Of a stretch of 64,000 bases of DNA, positions 55,994 to 64,000 are shown piece after piece. Every line of letters starts with the position of its first letter. Position 1 is the stretch's first letter. A model generated the notes under the pieces. It was not told the DNA's origin. It ran no database searches and worked only from the letters and a program-made list of their open reading frames with translations. The stretch comes from Sulfuriflexus mobilis (GTDB lineage: Bacteria > Pseudomonadota > Gammaproteobacteria > AKS1): NCBI RefSeq assembly GCF_003967195.1, contig NZ_AP018725.1, positions 1,240,001 through 1,304,000 of the forward strand, written 5' to 3'. The position numbers and the translations under genes are program-made.

Positions 55994-58900
55994 ATGCCAA
56001 AGCGTACAGACATAAAAAGCGTTCTCATCATCGGTGCCGGGCCGATCGTTATCGGTCAGGCCTGTGAGTTTGATTATTCCGGTGCCCAGGCCTGTAAGGC
56101 GCTGCGCGAGGAAGGCTATCGCGTCATCCTGGTGAACTCGAACCCGGCGACCATCATGACCGACCCGGAAACCGCCGATGCGATTTATATCGAACCGATC
56201 CTCTGGCAGACGGTTGAACGCATTATTGAAAAAGAAAAACCCGATGTCCTGCTGCCGACCATGGGCGGCCAGACCGCATTGAACTGTGCGCTGGACCTGG
56301 TGCGCGAAGGCGTGCTGGAAAAACACGGCGTGGAAATGGTCGGCGCCTCGCGCGAGGCCATCGACAAGGCCGAAGACCGTGACAAGTTTCGTATCGCGAT
56401 GCGCAAGATCGGCCTCGACATGCCGAACTCGGCCATCGCCCACAGCATGGAAGAGGCCCTGCAGGTACAGGTGCAGATAGGCTTCCCGACCATTATTCGT
56501 CCGTCCTTTACCATGGGTGGCAGTGGCGGGGGTATCGCCTATAACAAGGAAGAGTTTGTCGAGATCTGTGAACGTGGTCTGGACCTCTCACCAACCAACG
56601 AACTGTTGATCGAAGAATCCATTCTCGGCTGGAAAGAATACGAGATGGAAGTGGTGCGTGACCACAAGGACAACTGCATCATCATCTGTTCGATTGAAAA
56701 CCTCGACCCGATGGGCGTGCACACCGGTGACTCGATCACGGTTGCCCCGGCACTGACCCTGACCGACAAGGAATACCAGATCATGCGCGACGCCTCGCTG
56801 GCCGTACTGCGCGAGATCGGCGTCGATACCGGTGGCTCGAACGTCCAGTTTGCGATCAATCCGGAAAATGGTCGCATGATCATTATCGAGATGAACCCGC
56901 GTGTATCGCGTTCCTCGGCACTGGCCTCAAAGGCCACTGGCTTCCCGATCGCCAAGGTCGCCGCCAAGCTGGCCATCGGTTACACACTCGATGAGTTGCA
57001 GAACGAGATCACCGGTGGTGCCACCCCGGCCTCGTTCGAGCCGAGTATTGATTATGTTGTCACCAAGATCCCCAGATTTACCTTTGAAAAATTCCCGAAG
57101 GCCGATGACCGCCTGACCACACAGATGAAATCGGTGGGTGAGGTCATGGCCATTGGCCGGACCTTCCAGGAATCGCTGCAGAAGGCCCTGCGCGGTCTCG
57201 AGATCGGCACCGATGGTCTGAACGAAATGGTCGACCTCGATGGTGATGACGATGATGGTCGTATCATCAAGCGCATCGAGGCGGAGATGGCGACACCACG
57301 CGCCGATCGTCTCTGGTATGTCGGTGATGCCTTCCGTGCCGGTATGACCAGGGAAGAAATTTTTGATATCTGCAAGATCGACCCGTGGTTCCTTGCCCAG
57401 ATCGAAGACCTCATCAAAACCGAACAGTCACTCAAGGGTGTTGATCATAAATCACTCGATCAACGCGCCATGCAGGCACTCAAGCGCAAGGGCTTTGCCG
57501 ACAGCCGCTTGGCCAGTCTGATGGCCACCACGGAAAACGAACTGCGTGCGCATCGTCACAGCCTGAATGTGCGCCCGGTCTATAAGCGTGTCGATACCTG
57601 TGCCGCCGAGTTTGCGACCAGCACCGCCTACCTGTATTCCACTTATGAAGAAGAGTGCGAAGCGGAACCGAGCGGCAATGACAAGATCATGGTACTCGGT
57701 GGCGGTCCGAACCGTATCGGCCAGGGTATCGAGTTTGACTACTGTTGTGTGCATGCCGCCTTCGCCATGCGCGATGCCGGTTATGAAACCATCATGGTTA
57801 ACTGTAACCCGGAAACCGTCTCCACCGATTATGACACCTCGGACCGCCTGTATTTTGAACCGCTGACACTCGAAGACGTGCTCGAGGTCATCCACAAGGA
57901 AAACCCGAAGGGTGTCATCGTCCAGTACGGTGGCCAGACCCCCCTGAAACTCGCCCGTCCACTCGAGGCCGCCGGTGCACCGATCGTCGGTACCAGCCCG
58001 GATGCCATCGACTGCGCCGAAGACCGCGAGCGTTTCCAGCAGATGATCGACAAGCTCGGCCTGCGCCAGCCACCCAACCGTACCGCGCGTGAGCCGGAAC
58101 AGGCCGTAAAACTGGCTGAAGAGATCGGTTACCCTTTGGTGGTGCGTCCCTCCTACGTGCTCGGTGGGCGGGCGATGGAGATCGTCTATAACGAAGACGA
58201 ACTGCGCCGTTACATGAAAGAGGCCGTGCAGGTCTCGAACGAGTCGCCGGTACTGCTGGACCGTTTCCTCGACGACGCCGTCGAGCTGGATGTCGATGCC
58301 ATCTGTGACGGCAAGGACGTCGTCATTGGCGGCATCATGCAGCACATTGAACAAGCCGGTGTGCACTCGGGTGACTCGGCCTGTTCGCTGCCACCATACA
58401 ACCTCTCGGAAGTCATCACTGAACAGGTGCGCAAGCAGATCAAGGACATGGCGCTGGAACTCGGCGTGGTCGGCCTGATGAACACCCAGTTTGCCATCCA
58501 GGGTGATGATGTCTACATCCTCGAGGTGAACCCGCGCGCCTCACGTACCGTGCCGTTTGTCTCCAAGGCCACCGGCCGTTCCCTGGCCAAGATCGCCGCC
58601 CGTTGCATGGTTGGTGAGAGTCTGGCGGAGCAGGGCGTGGTCGGCGAAATCATACCGCCGTATTATTCGGTAAAAGAGGCCGTGTTCCCGTTTGTGAAAT
58701 TCCCGGGGGTCGACCCTATCCTCGGCCCGGAGATGAAATCCACCGGTGAGGTCATGGGCGTTGGCCGCAGCTTTGGTGAGGCCTTTGCCAAGGCCTCCCT
58801 CGGTGCCGGTGTGACCCTGCCGCGCAAGGGCATGGCCTTTATCAGTGTCCGTGATGCCGACAAACAGGCCGTGGTCGCGGTTGCCAGGGAACTGGCCGAT

Positions 58901-59227
58901 CTCGGCTTTACATTGAGCGGGACAGGTCGTACCGTTGAAGTCATTAAGGCCGCCGGCCTGGAATGTAAACGTGTTAACAAGGTCAGCCAGGGGCGCCCGC
59001 ATATCGTTGATATGATCAAAAATGATCAAATCGCGATCATTGTGAACACCACCGAAGGCCGTCAGGCGATTGCTGATTCCTCTACGATTCGTCGTGAGGC
59101 GCTGATGCACAAGGTCACGTATTCCACCACGATTGCCGGTGCCGATGCGCTCTGCCAGGCAATGAAGTACGAATGCGAAGGTGAAGTAAACCGTCTGCAG
59201 ACATTACATGAGGAGCTGAAGGCATGA
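55994..59227 (+). CDS. carB: Carbamoyl-phosphate synthase, large subunit
   Basis: This 1077-aa enzyme has two ATP-grasp halves that make carboxy-phosphate and carbamoyl-phosphate. Halves begin at [22 protein letters not shown] and [24 protein letters not shown]. Each carries its own ATP-grasp segments, for example [16 protein letters not shown] in the second. The C-terminal 140 residues are the allosteric MGS-like domain ([32 protein letters not shown]). Full length. greA starts 4 bp before its stop (ATGA overlap). Confidence 0.98.
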   Translation: MPKRTDIKSVLIIGAGPIVIGQACEFDYSGAQACKALREEGYRVILVNSNPATIMTDPETADAIYIEPILWQTVERIIEKEKPDVLLPTMGGQTALNCALDLVREGVLEKHGVEMVGASREAIDKAEDRDKFRIAMRKIGLDMPNSAIAHSMEEALQVQVQIGFPTIIRPSFTMGGSGGGIAYNKEEFVEICERGLDLSPTNELLIEESILGWKEYEMEVVRDHKDNCIIICSIENLDPMGVHTGDSITVAPALTLTDKEYQIMRDASLAVLREIGVDTGGSNVQFAINPENGRMIIIEMNPRVSRSSALASKATGFPIAKVAAKLAIGYTLDELQNEITGGATPASFEPSIDYVVTKIPRFTFEKFPKADDRLTTQMKSVGEVMAIGRTFQESLQKALRGLEIGTDGLNEMVDLDGDDDDGRIIKRIEAEMATPRADRLWYVGDAFRAGMTREEIFDICKIDPWFLAQIEDLIKTEQSLKGVDHKSLDQRAMQALKRKGFADSRLASLMATTENELRAHRHSLNVRPVYKRVDTCAAEFATSTAYLYSTYEEECEAEPSGNDKIMVLGGGPNRIGQGIEFDYCCVHAAFAMRDAGYETIMVNCNPETVSTDYDTSDRLYFEPLTLEDVLEVIHKENPKGVIVQYGGQTPLKLARPLEAAGAPIVGTSPDAIDCAEDRERFQQMIDKLGLRQPPNRTAREPEQAVKLAEEIGYPLVVRPSYVLGGRAMEIVYNEDELRRYMKEAVQVSNESPVLLDRFLDDAVELDVDAICDGKDVVIGGIMQHIEQAGVHSGDSACSLPPYNLSEVITEQVRKQIKDMALELGVVGLMNTQFAIQGDDVYILEVNPRASRTVPFVSKATGRSLAKIAARCMVGESLAEQGVVGEIIPPYYSVKEAVFPFVKFPGVDPILGPEMKSTGEVMGVGRSFGEAFAKASLGAGVTLPRKGMAFISVRDADKQAVVAVARELADLGFTLSGTGRTVEVIKAAGLECKRVNKVSQGRPHIVDMIKNDQIAIIVNTTEGRQAIADSSTIRREALMHKVTYSTTIAGADALCQAMKYECEGEVNRLQTLHEELKA

Positions 59228-59703
59228 GTAACAAGGTTCCGTTAACCATTGTCGGTGCAAAGAAACTGCAAGATGAATTACACCAACTGAAAACCGTTGA
59301 GCGCCCGCGCATTATCCAGGCGATCGCCACAGCCCGTGAGCATGGCGACCTGAAAGAAAATGCCGAGTACCATGCCGCGCGCGAGCAACAGAGTTTTGCC
59401 GAAGGCCGCATTGCTGATATCGAAGGCAAGCTCTCCAATGCCGAGATCATTGATGTCACCAAGCTCAACCCCGGTGGCAAGATCATCTTCGGCACCACCG
59501 TCGTACTGAGCAATGTCGAAACCGGTGATGAAGTCACCTACCGCATCGTCGGTGAAGACGAGGCCGACATCAAGCAAGGCCTGATCTCGGTTGGCTCTCC
59601 GATTGCACGCGCCCTGATTGGCAAAGAAGTCGACGATGTCGCCATCGTGCAAACCCCGGGTGGCGTGGTCGAATACGAAATCCTCGAAGTAAAATACATC
59701 TAA
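59224..59703 (+). CDS. greA: Transcription elongation factor GreA
   Basis: This 159-aa factor rescues backtracked RNA polymerase by promoting transcript cleavage. The N-terminal coiled-coil carries the acidic tip ([24 protein letters not shown]; Asp/Glu of DLKENAEY). The C-terminal domain has [26 protein letters not shown] and [18 protein letters not shown]. Its ATG overlaps the carB stop; the carAB-greA order is conserved in this group. Confidence 0.97.
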   Translation: MSNKVPLTIVGAKKLQDELHQLKTVERPRIIQAIATAREHGDLKENAEYHAAREQQSFAEGRIADIEGKLSNAEIIDVTKLNPGGKIIFGTTVVLSNVETGDEVTYRIVGEDEADIKQGLISVGSPIARALIGKEVDDVAIVQTPGGVVEYEILEVKYI

Positions 59704-59710
59704 CTTCTAA

Positions 59711-59871
59711 ATTCCCCCTCCCCTGGAGGGATAACCAGCGCCTTGGCTGTCGTTGTTTGACAGCTTAGGCGAATGGTTAATTGTTCCATCAGGGGGCGAG
59801 GGGGAGGGGGATCTATTTCTGGGTAAAGCCTGATCCCCTACCCTGATCCTCCCCCTGGAAGGGGAGGGCAT
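59711..59871. repeat. GC-rich palindromic intergenic repeat after greA
   Basis: Three related C-rich/G-rich segments (about 59711-59730, 59800-59821 and 59848-59870) are arranged so that CCCCCTCCCC pairs with GGGGGAGGGG. An inner perfect stem GCTGTC/GACAGC is at 59746-59751/59759-59764. No gene fits the 302-bp gap 59704-60005. It may also slow or end transcription after greA. Confidence 0.6.
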
Positions 59872-59980
59872 AACTAGCTAAGAGCGTTATCAGTAAAGTT
59901 ATTCCAGCACAGGCCCGGAACCCATGTACTTAGCCCCTGTTTCGATATATAAATAAGAATAACGTTTAATCAAGTGAATC

Positions 59981-60000
59981 CAGTTAATCCTGTCTAAAAT
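59981..60000. repeat. Single-arm copy of the fur-recN repeat
   Basis: GTTAATCCTGTC here matches the second arm of the element at 45678-45766. It ends 5 bp before the start codon at 60006. Confidence 0.55.
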
Positions 60001-60005
60001 TAAGT

Positions 60006-60440
60006 ATGAAATTTTTCCCCTACAGTGAACGCGCCCTTTTAACCCTCTGGGTCGGTGGCATGTGGGCCATCGGCTACATCGTCGCCCCAATCCTCTTCAA
60101 CGTCCTCGACGACCGCCAACTGGCCGGTATGCTCGCCGGTCACACCTTCACCGCCATAAGTTACATCGGCCTCGCCTGTGGTGGCCTGTTATTGATCGGC
60201 GGTGCCTACAGCCACGGCTGGAAACACTGGCGTCACGCGGTGTTGCTACTCATGCTCATCATCGTCTGTGTCGGCCAGTTTGTCCTGCAACCGATGATGG
60301 CAGAACTAAAAGCCACAGGGATCGCAGAGGGCAGTGTCGCCGTGGCCACGTTTGGCAAACTGCACGGTGTCGCATCGATCCTATTTTTAGTTAACAGCCT
60401 TGCCGGGCTGGTCTTGATTGTTTCATCCGCTAAGGAATAG
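60006..60440 (+). CDS. DUF4149 (TMEM205-like) membrane protein
   Basis: This 144-aa protein has four TM helices: LLTLWVGGMWAIGYIVAPILF, AISYIGLACGGLLLIGGAY, AVLLLMLIIVCVGQFVLQP and a C-terminal VASILFLVNSLAGLVLIV. The WVGG-W-GY-VAP-LF start is typical of DUF4149 proteins, which often lie near greA or carAB in Gammaproteobacteria. The function is unknown. There is no convincing ribosome site before ATG 60006, where the repeat ends. Confidence 0.85.
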   Translation: MKFFPYSERALLTLWVGGMWAIGYIVAPILFNVLDDRQLAGMLAGHTFTAISYIGLACGGLLLIGGAYSHGWKHWRHAVLLLMLIIVCVGQFVLQPMMAELKATGIAEGSVAVATFGKLHGVASILFLVNSLAGLVLIVSSAKE

Positions 60441-60563
60441 CCTACAGATTTTTCCGTTCTGTAATAATAAGGATACTTTGTTGATCGAGAACTTTAATCG
60501 AGTCTGATCAGATAGGTCTAGACTCAATTTACTGCTGCTATAGGTTTTCTCCACAAATTTTTA

Positions 60564-60662
60564 TTATAAATTGCTTAGGAGTCTGTTGCCTGGTTTATCT
60601 TTCAAACAATTAATTTTCCAGAGCCGCTTCCTTGTAATGCTCGTGATGCTAGCGCGCTGGAA
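60564..60662 (-). pseudogene. Decayed partial copy of the gene at 61339-61647
   Basis: Read on the minus strand this stretch resembles the 3' third of the small secreted-protein gene at 61339. Matching blocks include CACGAGCA, TTGTTTGAA, GGCAACAGAC and the terminal AAT...TAA. Identity is roughly 70% over about 95 bp, with a deletion of several bases that shifts the frame. No 5' part is visible. The remaining 60441-60833 gap has an inverted GAGTCT/AGACTC (about 60499-60527) and no other gene I can support. Confidence 0.65.
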
Positions 60663-60833
60663 CCAGACACCGACCTCTTTTACCCGGTATCCCATTTACT
60701 TAACTTACTCCACAGGTGCTCTATGTGAACTTTTGGACGTATGTTTTGCAGTTCATCAGCGGTTTATTCACAGTCGTCCCTACATAGCCGTCTTACATGA
60801 TGACGACCTTTTATCTAAGATGGAGAAATACTC

Positions 60834-61286
60834 ATGAACAGGGACCATTATAGACGCTTGTTAGCTATCATACCGGCTTTGTGCCTCTTCTATTCCGTTT
60901 TGGCACATTCAGATGCAGAAGCAATATACGATGTTCGACTATTTTTCGGTAGGGATATTGCTCTCGATAAAAAATGTGGTGCGCTTTATGTTACAGACAC
61001 CCTGTGGTCCAACTTTGTTGCGCAGCAAGTGTCGACGAAATTTGATGGGTTCACGGTCTTAGATTCCATCGGCTATTGGAAAGGGGCAAAAGAAGACACT
61101 AAAATAATTATTTTTACTTTTAAGTCTGGCGATGACGCGAATGATAATTTGACTAAAACCACCACAATAGCGGGATCCTACGCGAAAACATTCTGTCAAG
61201 ATGCAGTCATGCAGGTATATGAAAAAAATGACGGCAAGCCATATCGCGATTTCATTCCCCCTACCCCTGACATCGTGGACGATTAG
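60834..61286 (+). CDS. Secreted DUF3574-like protein
   Basis: This 150-aa protein has a signal peptide (about 1-24, ending VLAHS). The mature part has VRLFFGRDIALDK, VTDTLWSNFVAQQVSTKFDGFTVLDSIGYWKG and KIIIFTFKSGDDAN. This follows the pattern of DUF3574 proteins (xLFFG, WxxFxxxxVTPRFPDGLTVLDxxGxW, KxxxxxxxD). Two Cys (KKCGAL and TFCQDA) could pair. The function of the family is unknown. Its base composition is more AT-rich than its neighbours. Confidence 0.65.
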   Translation: MNRDHYRRLLAIIPALCLFYSVLAHSDAEAIYDVRLFFGRDIALDKKCGALYVTDTLWSNFVAQQVSTKFDGFTVLDSIGYWKGAKEDTKIIIFTFKSGDDANDNLTKTTTIAGSYAKTFCQDAVMQVYEKNDGKPYRDFIPPTPDIVDD

Positions 61287-61338
61287 TGGCTTTTGAAAAA
61301 ACCCAAGGCAGAGAGCAATATCTCTGACTGGAGTTTTG

Positions 61339-61647
61339 TTATTTGAGATTTCTCAGGCGTCTGTTGCCCGGCTTGTCTGCCCGGTGTTCAAACAACCAGT
61401 TCTCCAGCGCCACGGCCTTTTCCTGCTCGTGTTGTTGGCGTGCCGAGGCCTGTGTTTCTGCACACAGCCCCAGGCTGATAGCCCTGGCACGTGATTCGGC
61501 CTCGGCCGAGCCGGCAATCAGCCCCTCGCTGGATAGTCTGGCGACCATATTCTCCGCCAGTTCTTCACAACGCAGGTCGATCGCTTGCGCATGGCCTGGC
61601 AGGCCGAGCATGAGGGGAAACAGGCAAATAACGGTTCTGGCTAGCAT
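61339..61647 (-). CDS. Small secreted protein of unknown function
   Basis: This 102-aa protein has a signal peptide (1-22, ending GHAQA). The mature part is helical and charged with two Cys (LRCEELAEN and LGLCAET). It ends RADKPGNRRLRNLK. I do not recognise a family. A degenerate piece of the same gene lies about 0.7 kb away at 60564-60662. It is convergent with the DUF3574-like gene and shares a strand with the downstream oxidoreductase genes. Confidence 0.6.
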   Translation of the reverse strand: MLARTVICLFPLMLGLPGHAQAIDLRCEELAENMVARLSSEGLIAGSAEAESRARAISLGLCAETQASARQQHEQEKAVALENWLFEHRADKPGNRRLRNLK

Positions 61648-61711
61648 AAATTATCCAAGGTCAAAGATTATAGGGATAGACTCGATTGATCGAAACATTC
61701 ACTAATCGTTT

Positions 61712-62707
61712 TTATTTTTTATAACTCTTAATCACATCAAAATAATTACTGTGTTCAAAGGCCGCCGGGTCGATGGCGCAGGCCTGGCTGACGCTGCCTT
61801 GCATCTGCGTGACGGATTCGTATTCACGTTCCTCCAGCCATAGTCGAAGTTGCTGCAATAGCTCGGCATAATAGGCCGGGCCTTTTTCCAGCAAGACACT
61901 GCACAGGTATACCACGTCGGCACCGGCCAGCAGGGCCTTGAGGATCGCATCAATATCATGGAAGCCACCGGTTGCGGCCAGTGACAGGTCAACACGGCCG
62001 CGAAGCAGGGCGATCCAGCGAATGCGCAGCAATGACTCCATCGGGTTGGATAGGCTTATACGTGGTTTTATGGTTAGGGTATCCAGGTCAATATCCGGCT
62101 GATAGAAACGGTTGAACAAGACTACGCCGGCCGCACCGGTCTGTTGCAGTTTGCTCACTATGTTGGCCACGGAGGAAAACTGCGAGGACAGCTTCATGGT
62201 CACCGGGATACTGACCTGTCCGCGCAAATCAGTCAGCAGCTGCAGGTATCTGTTTTCTACCTCTTCGCCGCTTTGGTGCGGGTCGGCGGCCACATAATAG
62301 ACATTCAGTTCCAACGCATCGGCGCCGGCCTGTTGCATGTCCTTGCCGAAATCAATCCAGCCGCTGGTGGAGATGCCGTTCAGGCTCGCGATTACCGGTA
62401 TGTCCAGGGTGGTTTTTAGCCTCTGGATATGTTCCAGGTAGTTCTCCAGGTCGCCGGCATACTCGTCCGGCACCGGCCGGTAGGAATCCGCCTCGTAATG
62501 GCCCAGGGCCTGTGAGTAGACATACTGTTCAAGTTGCTTTTGCTGATGGTGGACCACCTCTTCAAACAGGGAGGGCAGTACCAGGGCGCTGGCACCGGCG
62601 TCTTGCAGTCGCCGGGCATCATCAAAGTTGCCGGTCAGCGGCGAGGAGGCGGGCACCAGTGGGTTATCCAGCTTGAGCCCCAGATAGTCTGTCGTTAAAT
62701 CGATCAT
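61712..62707 (-). CDS. Dihydroorotate dehydrogenase-like flavoprotein
   Basis: This 331-aa TIM-barrel protein is related to PyrD (class 1). The N-terminal DLTTDYLGLKLDNPLVPASSPLT, VIASLNGIS and DALELNVYYVA resemble the FMN-binding strands, followed by VSIPVTMKLSSQFSSVANIVSKL and AATGGFHDIDAILKALLAGADVVYLCS. It lacks an obvious pyrimidine operon context. Its start overlaps the stop of the pyruvate:ferredoxin oxidoreductase gene (ATGA), an association known for this subgroup. A role linked to that enzyme, rather than to pyrimidine synthesis, is likely but unproven. Confidence 0.88.
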   Translation of the reverse strand: MIDLTTDYLGLKLDNPLVPASSPLTGNFDDARRLQDAGASALVLPSLFEEVVHHQQKQLEQYVYSQALGHYEADSYRPVPDEYAGDLENYLEHIQRLKTTLDIPVIASLNGISTSGWIDFGKDMQQAGADALELNVYYVAADPHQSGEEVENRYLQLLTDLRGQVSIPVTMKLSSQFSSVANIVSKLQQTGAAGVVLFNRFYQPDIDLDTLTIKPRISLSNPMESLLRIRWIALLRGRVDLSLAATGGFHDIDAILKALLAGADVVYLCSVLLEKGPAYYAELLQQLRLWLEEREYESVTQMQGSVSQACAIDPAAFEHSNYFDVIKSYKK

Positions 62708-64000
62708 GCTGACGGCTCCTCATTTTTTGCATCCGCCTGGGCCTTTACTACCGCCGCCAGTTTACGGTGAGGGGGTTGAACCGGTTCGCCATCATCCCAG
62801 GGCAGGCCGGCCAGTTGTTCGTAAAAGTGATAGCGATGCAGGACATCCTGTTGTGATTGCTCAAGCAGCCTTTCGGCCACCTCGGGATGGGTGCGCCAGA
62901 GCATATTAAAACGCACCTCGGATTCGACAAAGTCCCGGTAGGGGATAGAGGGGGCCTTACTATCCAGGTGCAGGGGGTTTTTGCCCTGCTGGGCCTGCAG
63001 CGGGTTGTAGCGAAATAATGGCCAGTGACCACTGTCGACGGCCAGTTGTTGCTGCATATGATTATTTTTTAAATCGATGCCGTGTGCAATACAGGGTGAA
63101 TAGGCGATGATCAGCGACGGCCCGGGATAGGCCTCGGCTTCATTAAAGGCATGAATCGTTTGTATGTCCTTGGCGCCATAGGCGACATGCGCGACATAAA
63201 CATTTTCATAATCCATCGCCAGCAGGGCCAGGTCTTTTTTCGGTGTGGGTTTACCCCCGGCAGAGAACTTTGCCACCGCGCCACGCGGGGTCGCCTTGGA
63301 GGTTTGCCCGCCGGTATTCGAATACACCTCGGTATCCAGTACCAGGATGTTCACATCACGACCGGATGCCATCACATGGTCGAGTCCACCATAGCCAATA
63401 TCATAGGCCCAGCCATCACCGCCGATGATCCAGACACTCTTGCGGCACAGGTTTTCGGCAACACTCTCCAGTTCCCGTGCCAGGGGGTTGTCAATGGTCT
63501 TTAATTGTTCACGCAGTTTCTCAATGCGATCACGCTGTTGCTGTATGCCTGCTTCATTCGATTCATCGGCGTTTAATATTTCTGTTACGCGTTCAGGACT
63601 AACCTCCCCACTTAGTCGTTCTAATAATTCCCGTGCATAACGTTGCTGTCTGTCGACGGCCAGGCGCATGCCGAGACCAAACTCGGCATTGTCTTCAAAC
63701 AGGGAGTTCGACCACGCCGGTCCTCGGCCCTGTGCATTTTTTGCCCAGGGTGTTGTCGGGAGGTTACCGCCATAGATAGAGGAACAGCCGGTGGCATTGG
63801 CCACCAGCATGCGGTCGCCAAACAACTGGCTGGCCAGTTTGATGTAGGGGGTTTCGCCACAGCCCTCGCAGGCACCGGAAAATTCAAACAAGGGCTGGAG
63901 CAGCATGGCACCCTTGATGGTGCCGGTTTTGACGACGGCACGATCATACTCAGGCAGGGAGAGGAAAAATTCCCAGTTATGCCTCTCCTGCTCGCGCAAG
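62704..64000 (-). CDS. nifJ: Pyruvate:ferredoxin (flavodoxin) oxidoreductase, C-terminal part
   Basis: About 431 C-terminal residues are in the window; the gene starts beyond 64000. The thiamine-diphosphate domain is visible: FSGACEGCGETPYIKLASQLFGDRMLVANATGCSSIYGG, WIIGGDGWAYDIGYGGLDHVMASG and NILVLDTEVYSNTGGQTSKATPRGAVAKFSAGGK. CEGCGE supplies one [4Fe-4S] ligand pair. The enzyme interconverts pyruvate and acetyl-CoA with ferredoxin or flavodoxin. The next gene, a dihydroorotate-dehydrogenase-like protein, is translationally coupled. Confidence 0.95.
   Translation of the reverse strand, partial: LREQERHNWEFFLSLPEYDRAVVKTGTIKGAMLLQPLFEFSGACEGCGETPYIKLASQLFGDRMLVANATGCSSIYGGNLPTTPWAKNAQGRGPAWSNSLFEDNAEFGLGMRLAVDRQQRYARELLERLSGEVSPERVTEILNADESNEAGIQQQRDRIEKLREQLKTIDNPLARELESVAENLCRKSVWIIGGDGWAYDIGYGGLDHVMASGRDVNILVLDTEVYSNTGGQTSKATPRGAVAKFSAGGKPTPKKDLALLAMDYENVYVAHVAYGAKDIQTIHAFNEAEAYPGPSLIIAYSPCIAHGIDLKNNHMQQQLAVDSGHWPLFRYNPLQAQQGKNPLHLDSKAPSIPYRDFVESEVRFNMLWRTHPEVAERLLEQSQQDVLHRYHFYEQLAGLPWDDGEPVQPPHRKLAAVVKAQADAKNEEPSA

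Noticed and set aside
57452-58366. 304-codon open frame antisense to carB
   Set aside because: carB is intact and unmistakable; the long opposite frame is a by-product of its codon bias.
60571-60837. 88-codon plus-strand open frame
   Set aside because: Its first third is the antisense of a decayed gene copy, the rest resembles no protein, and there is no ribosome site.

Overview
The window looks like a chromosomal segment of a gammaproteobacterium, roughly 52-53% GC, probably a free-living, redox- and sulfur-versed (chemolithotroph-like) species. Support comes from the conserved block ssrA-smpB / ratA-rnfH-bamE-fur-recN-nadK / hrcA-grpE-dnaK-dnaJ-dapB-carAB-greA and from a tmRNA tag reading ANDDNYALAA. 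It also comes from DsrE-fold proteins, haem peroxidase/cytochrome genes and a pyruvate:ferredoxin oxidoreductase. No phage, insertion sequence or CRISPR array is visible.

Layout. 1-10.3 kb is accessory/redox. It holds the start of a cation-efflux gene and a minus-strand operon (dihaem peroxidase, Tat-exported phosphoesterase, monohaem cytochrome c) whose 5' leader contains three perfect hairpins. It also holds a DUF255 thioredoxin-domain protein, a periplasmic DsrE-like protein, two membrane/unknown genes, and an ECF sigma factor with an anti-sigma factor that appears fused to a DsrE-like domain, followed by an unknown secreted protein. 10.5-29.7 kb is a very compact sugar-phosphate and glycogen island: gnd-zwf-pgl; glgB-glgA; glgC-GH57-malQ-glgP; pgm; pgi-glk. 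Together these make glycogen from glucose-1-P, break it down by phosphorolysis and glucan transfer, and feed glucose-6-P to the oxidative pentose-phosphate route.

29.8-34.9 kb is a self-contained TonB system (outer-membrane receptor, PepSY membrane protein, ExbB, ExbD, TonB) behind a perfect 17-bp palindrome. 35.1-39.5 kb carries a lipoprotein and a probable copper-handling operon: a Cys/His-rich secreted protein, a two-domain multicopper oxidase with its type-1 site only in domain 1, a beta-barrel protein and a His/Met-rich secreted protein. 39.7-41.9 kb has a DUF155 gene, then about 1 kb of non-coding DNA next to ssrA. That stretch contains an array of about 14 short hairpins, an exact 81-bp duplication, and two degenerate copies of the tmRNA 3' end plus terminator spaced 361-371 bp apart.

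42-60 kb is housekeeping: trans-translation, membrane assembly, iron regulation, NAD kinase, DNA repair, chaperones, lysine and carbamoyl-phosphate synthesis, transcript cleavage. The chaperone block has both a CIRCE operator (hrcA) and a good sigma-32 promoter (dnaK). 60-64 kb holds small secreted proteins, a decayed duplicate of one of them, and a dihydroorotate-dehydrogenase-like gene coupled to the C-terminal part of pyruvate:ferredoxin oxidoreductase.

The most unusual items are the hairpin array beside ssrA, the anti-sigma/DsrE fusion, the structured leader of the peroxidase operon, and the type-C two-domain multicopper oxidase locus. All functional statements are from reading the sequence; no database search was run.
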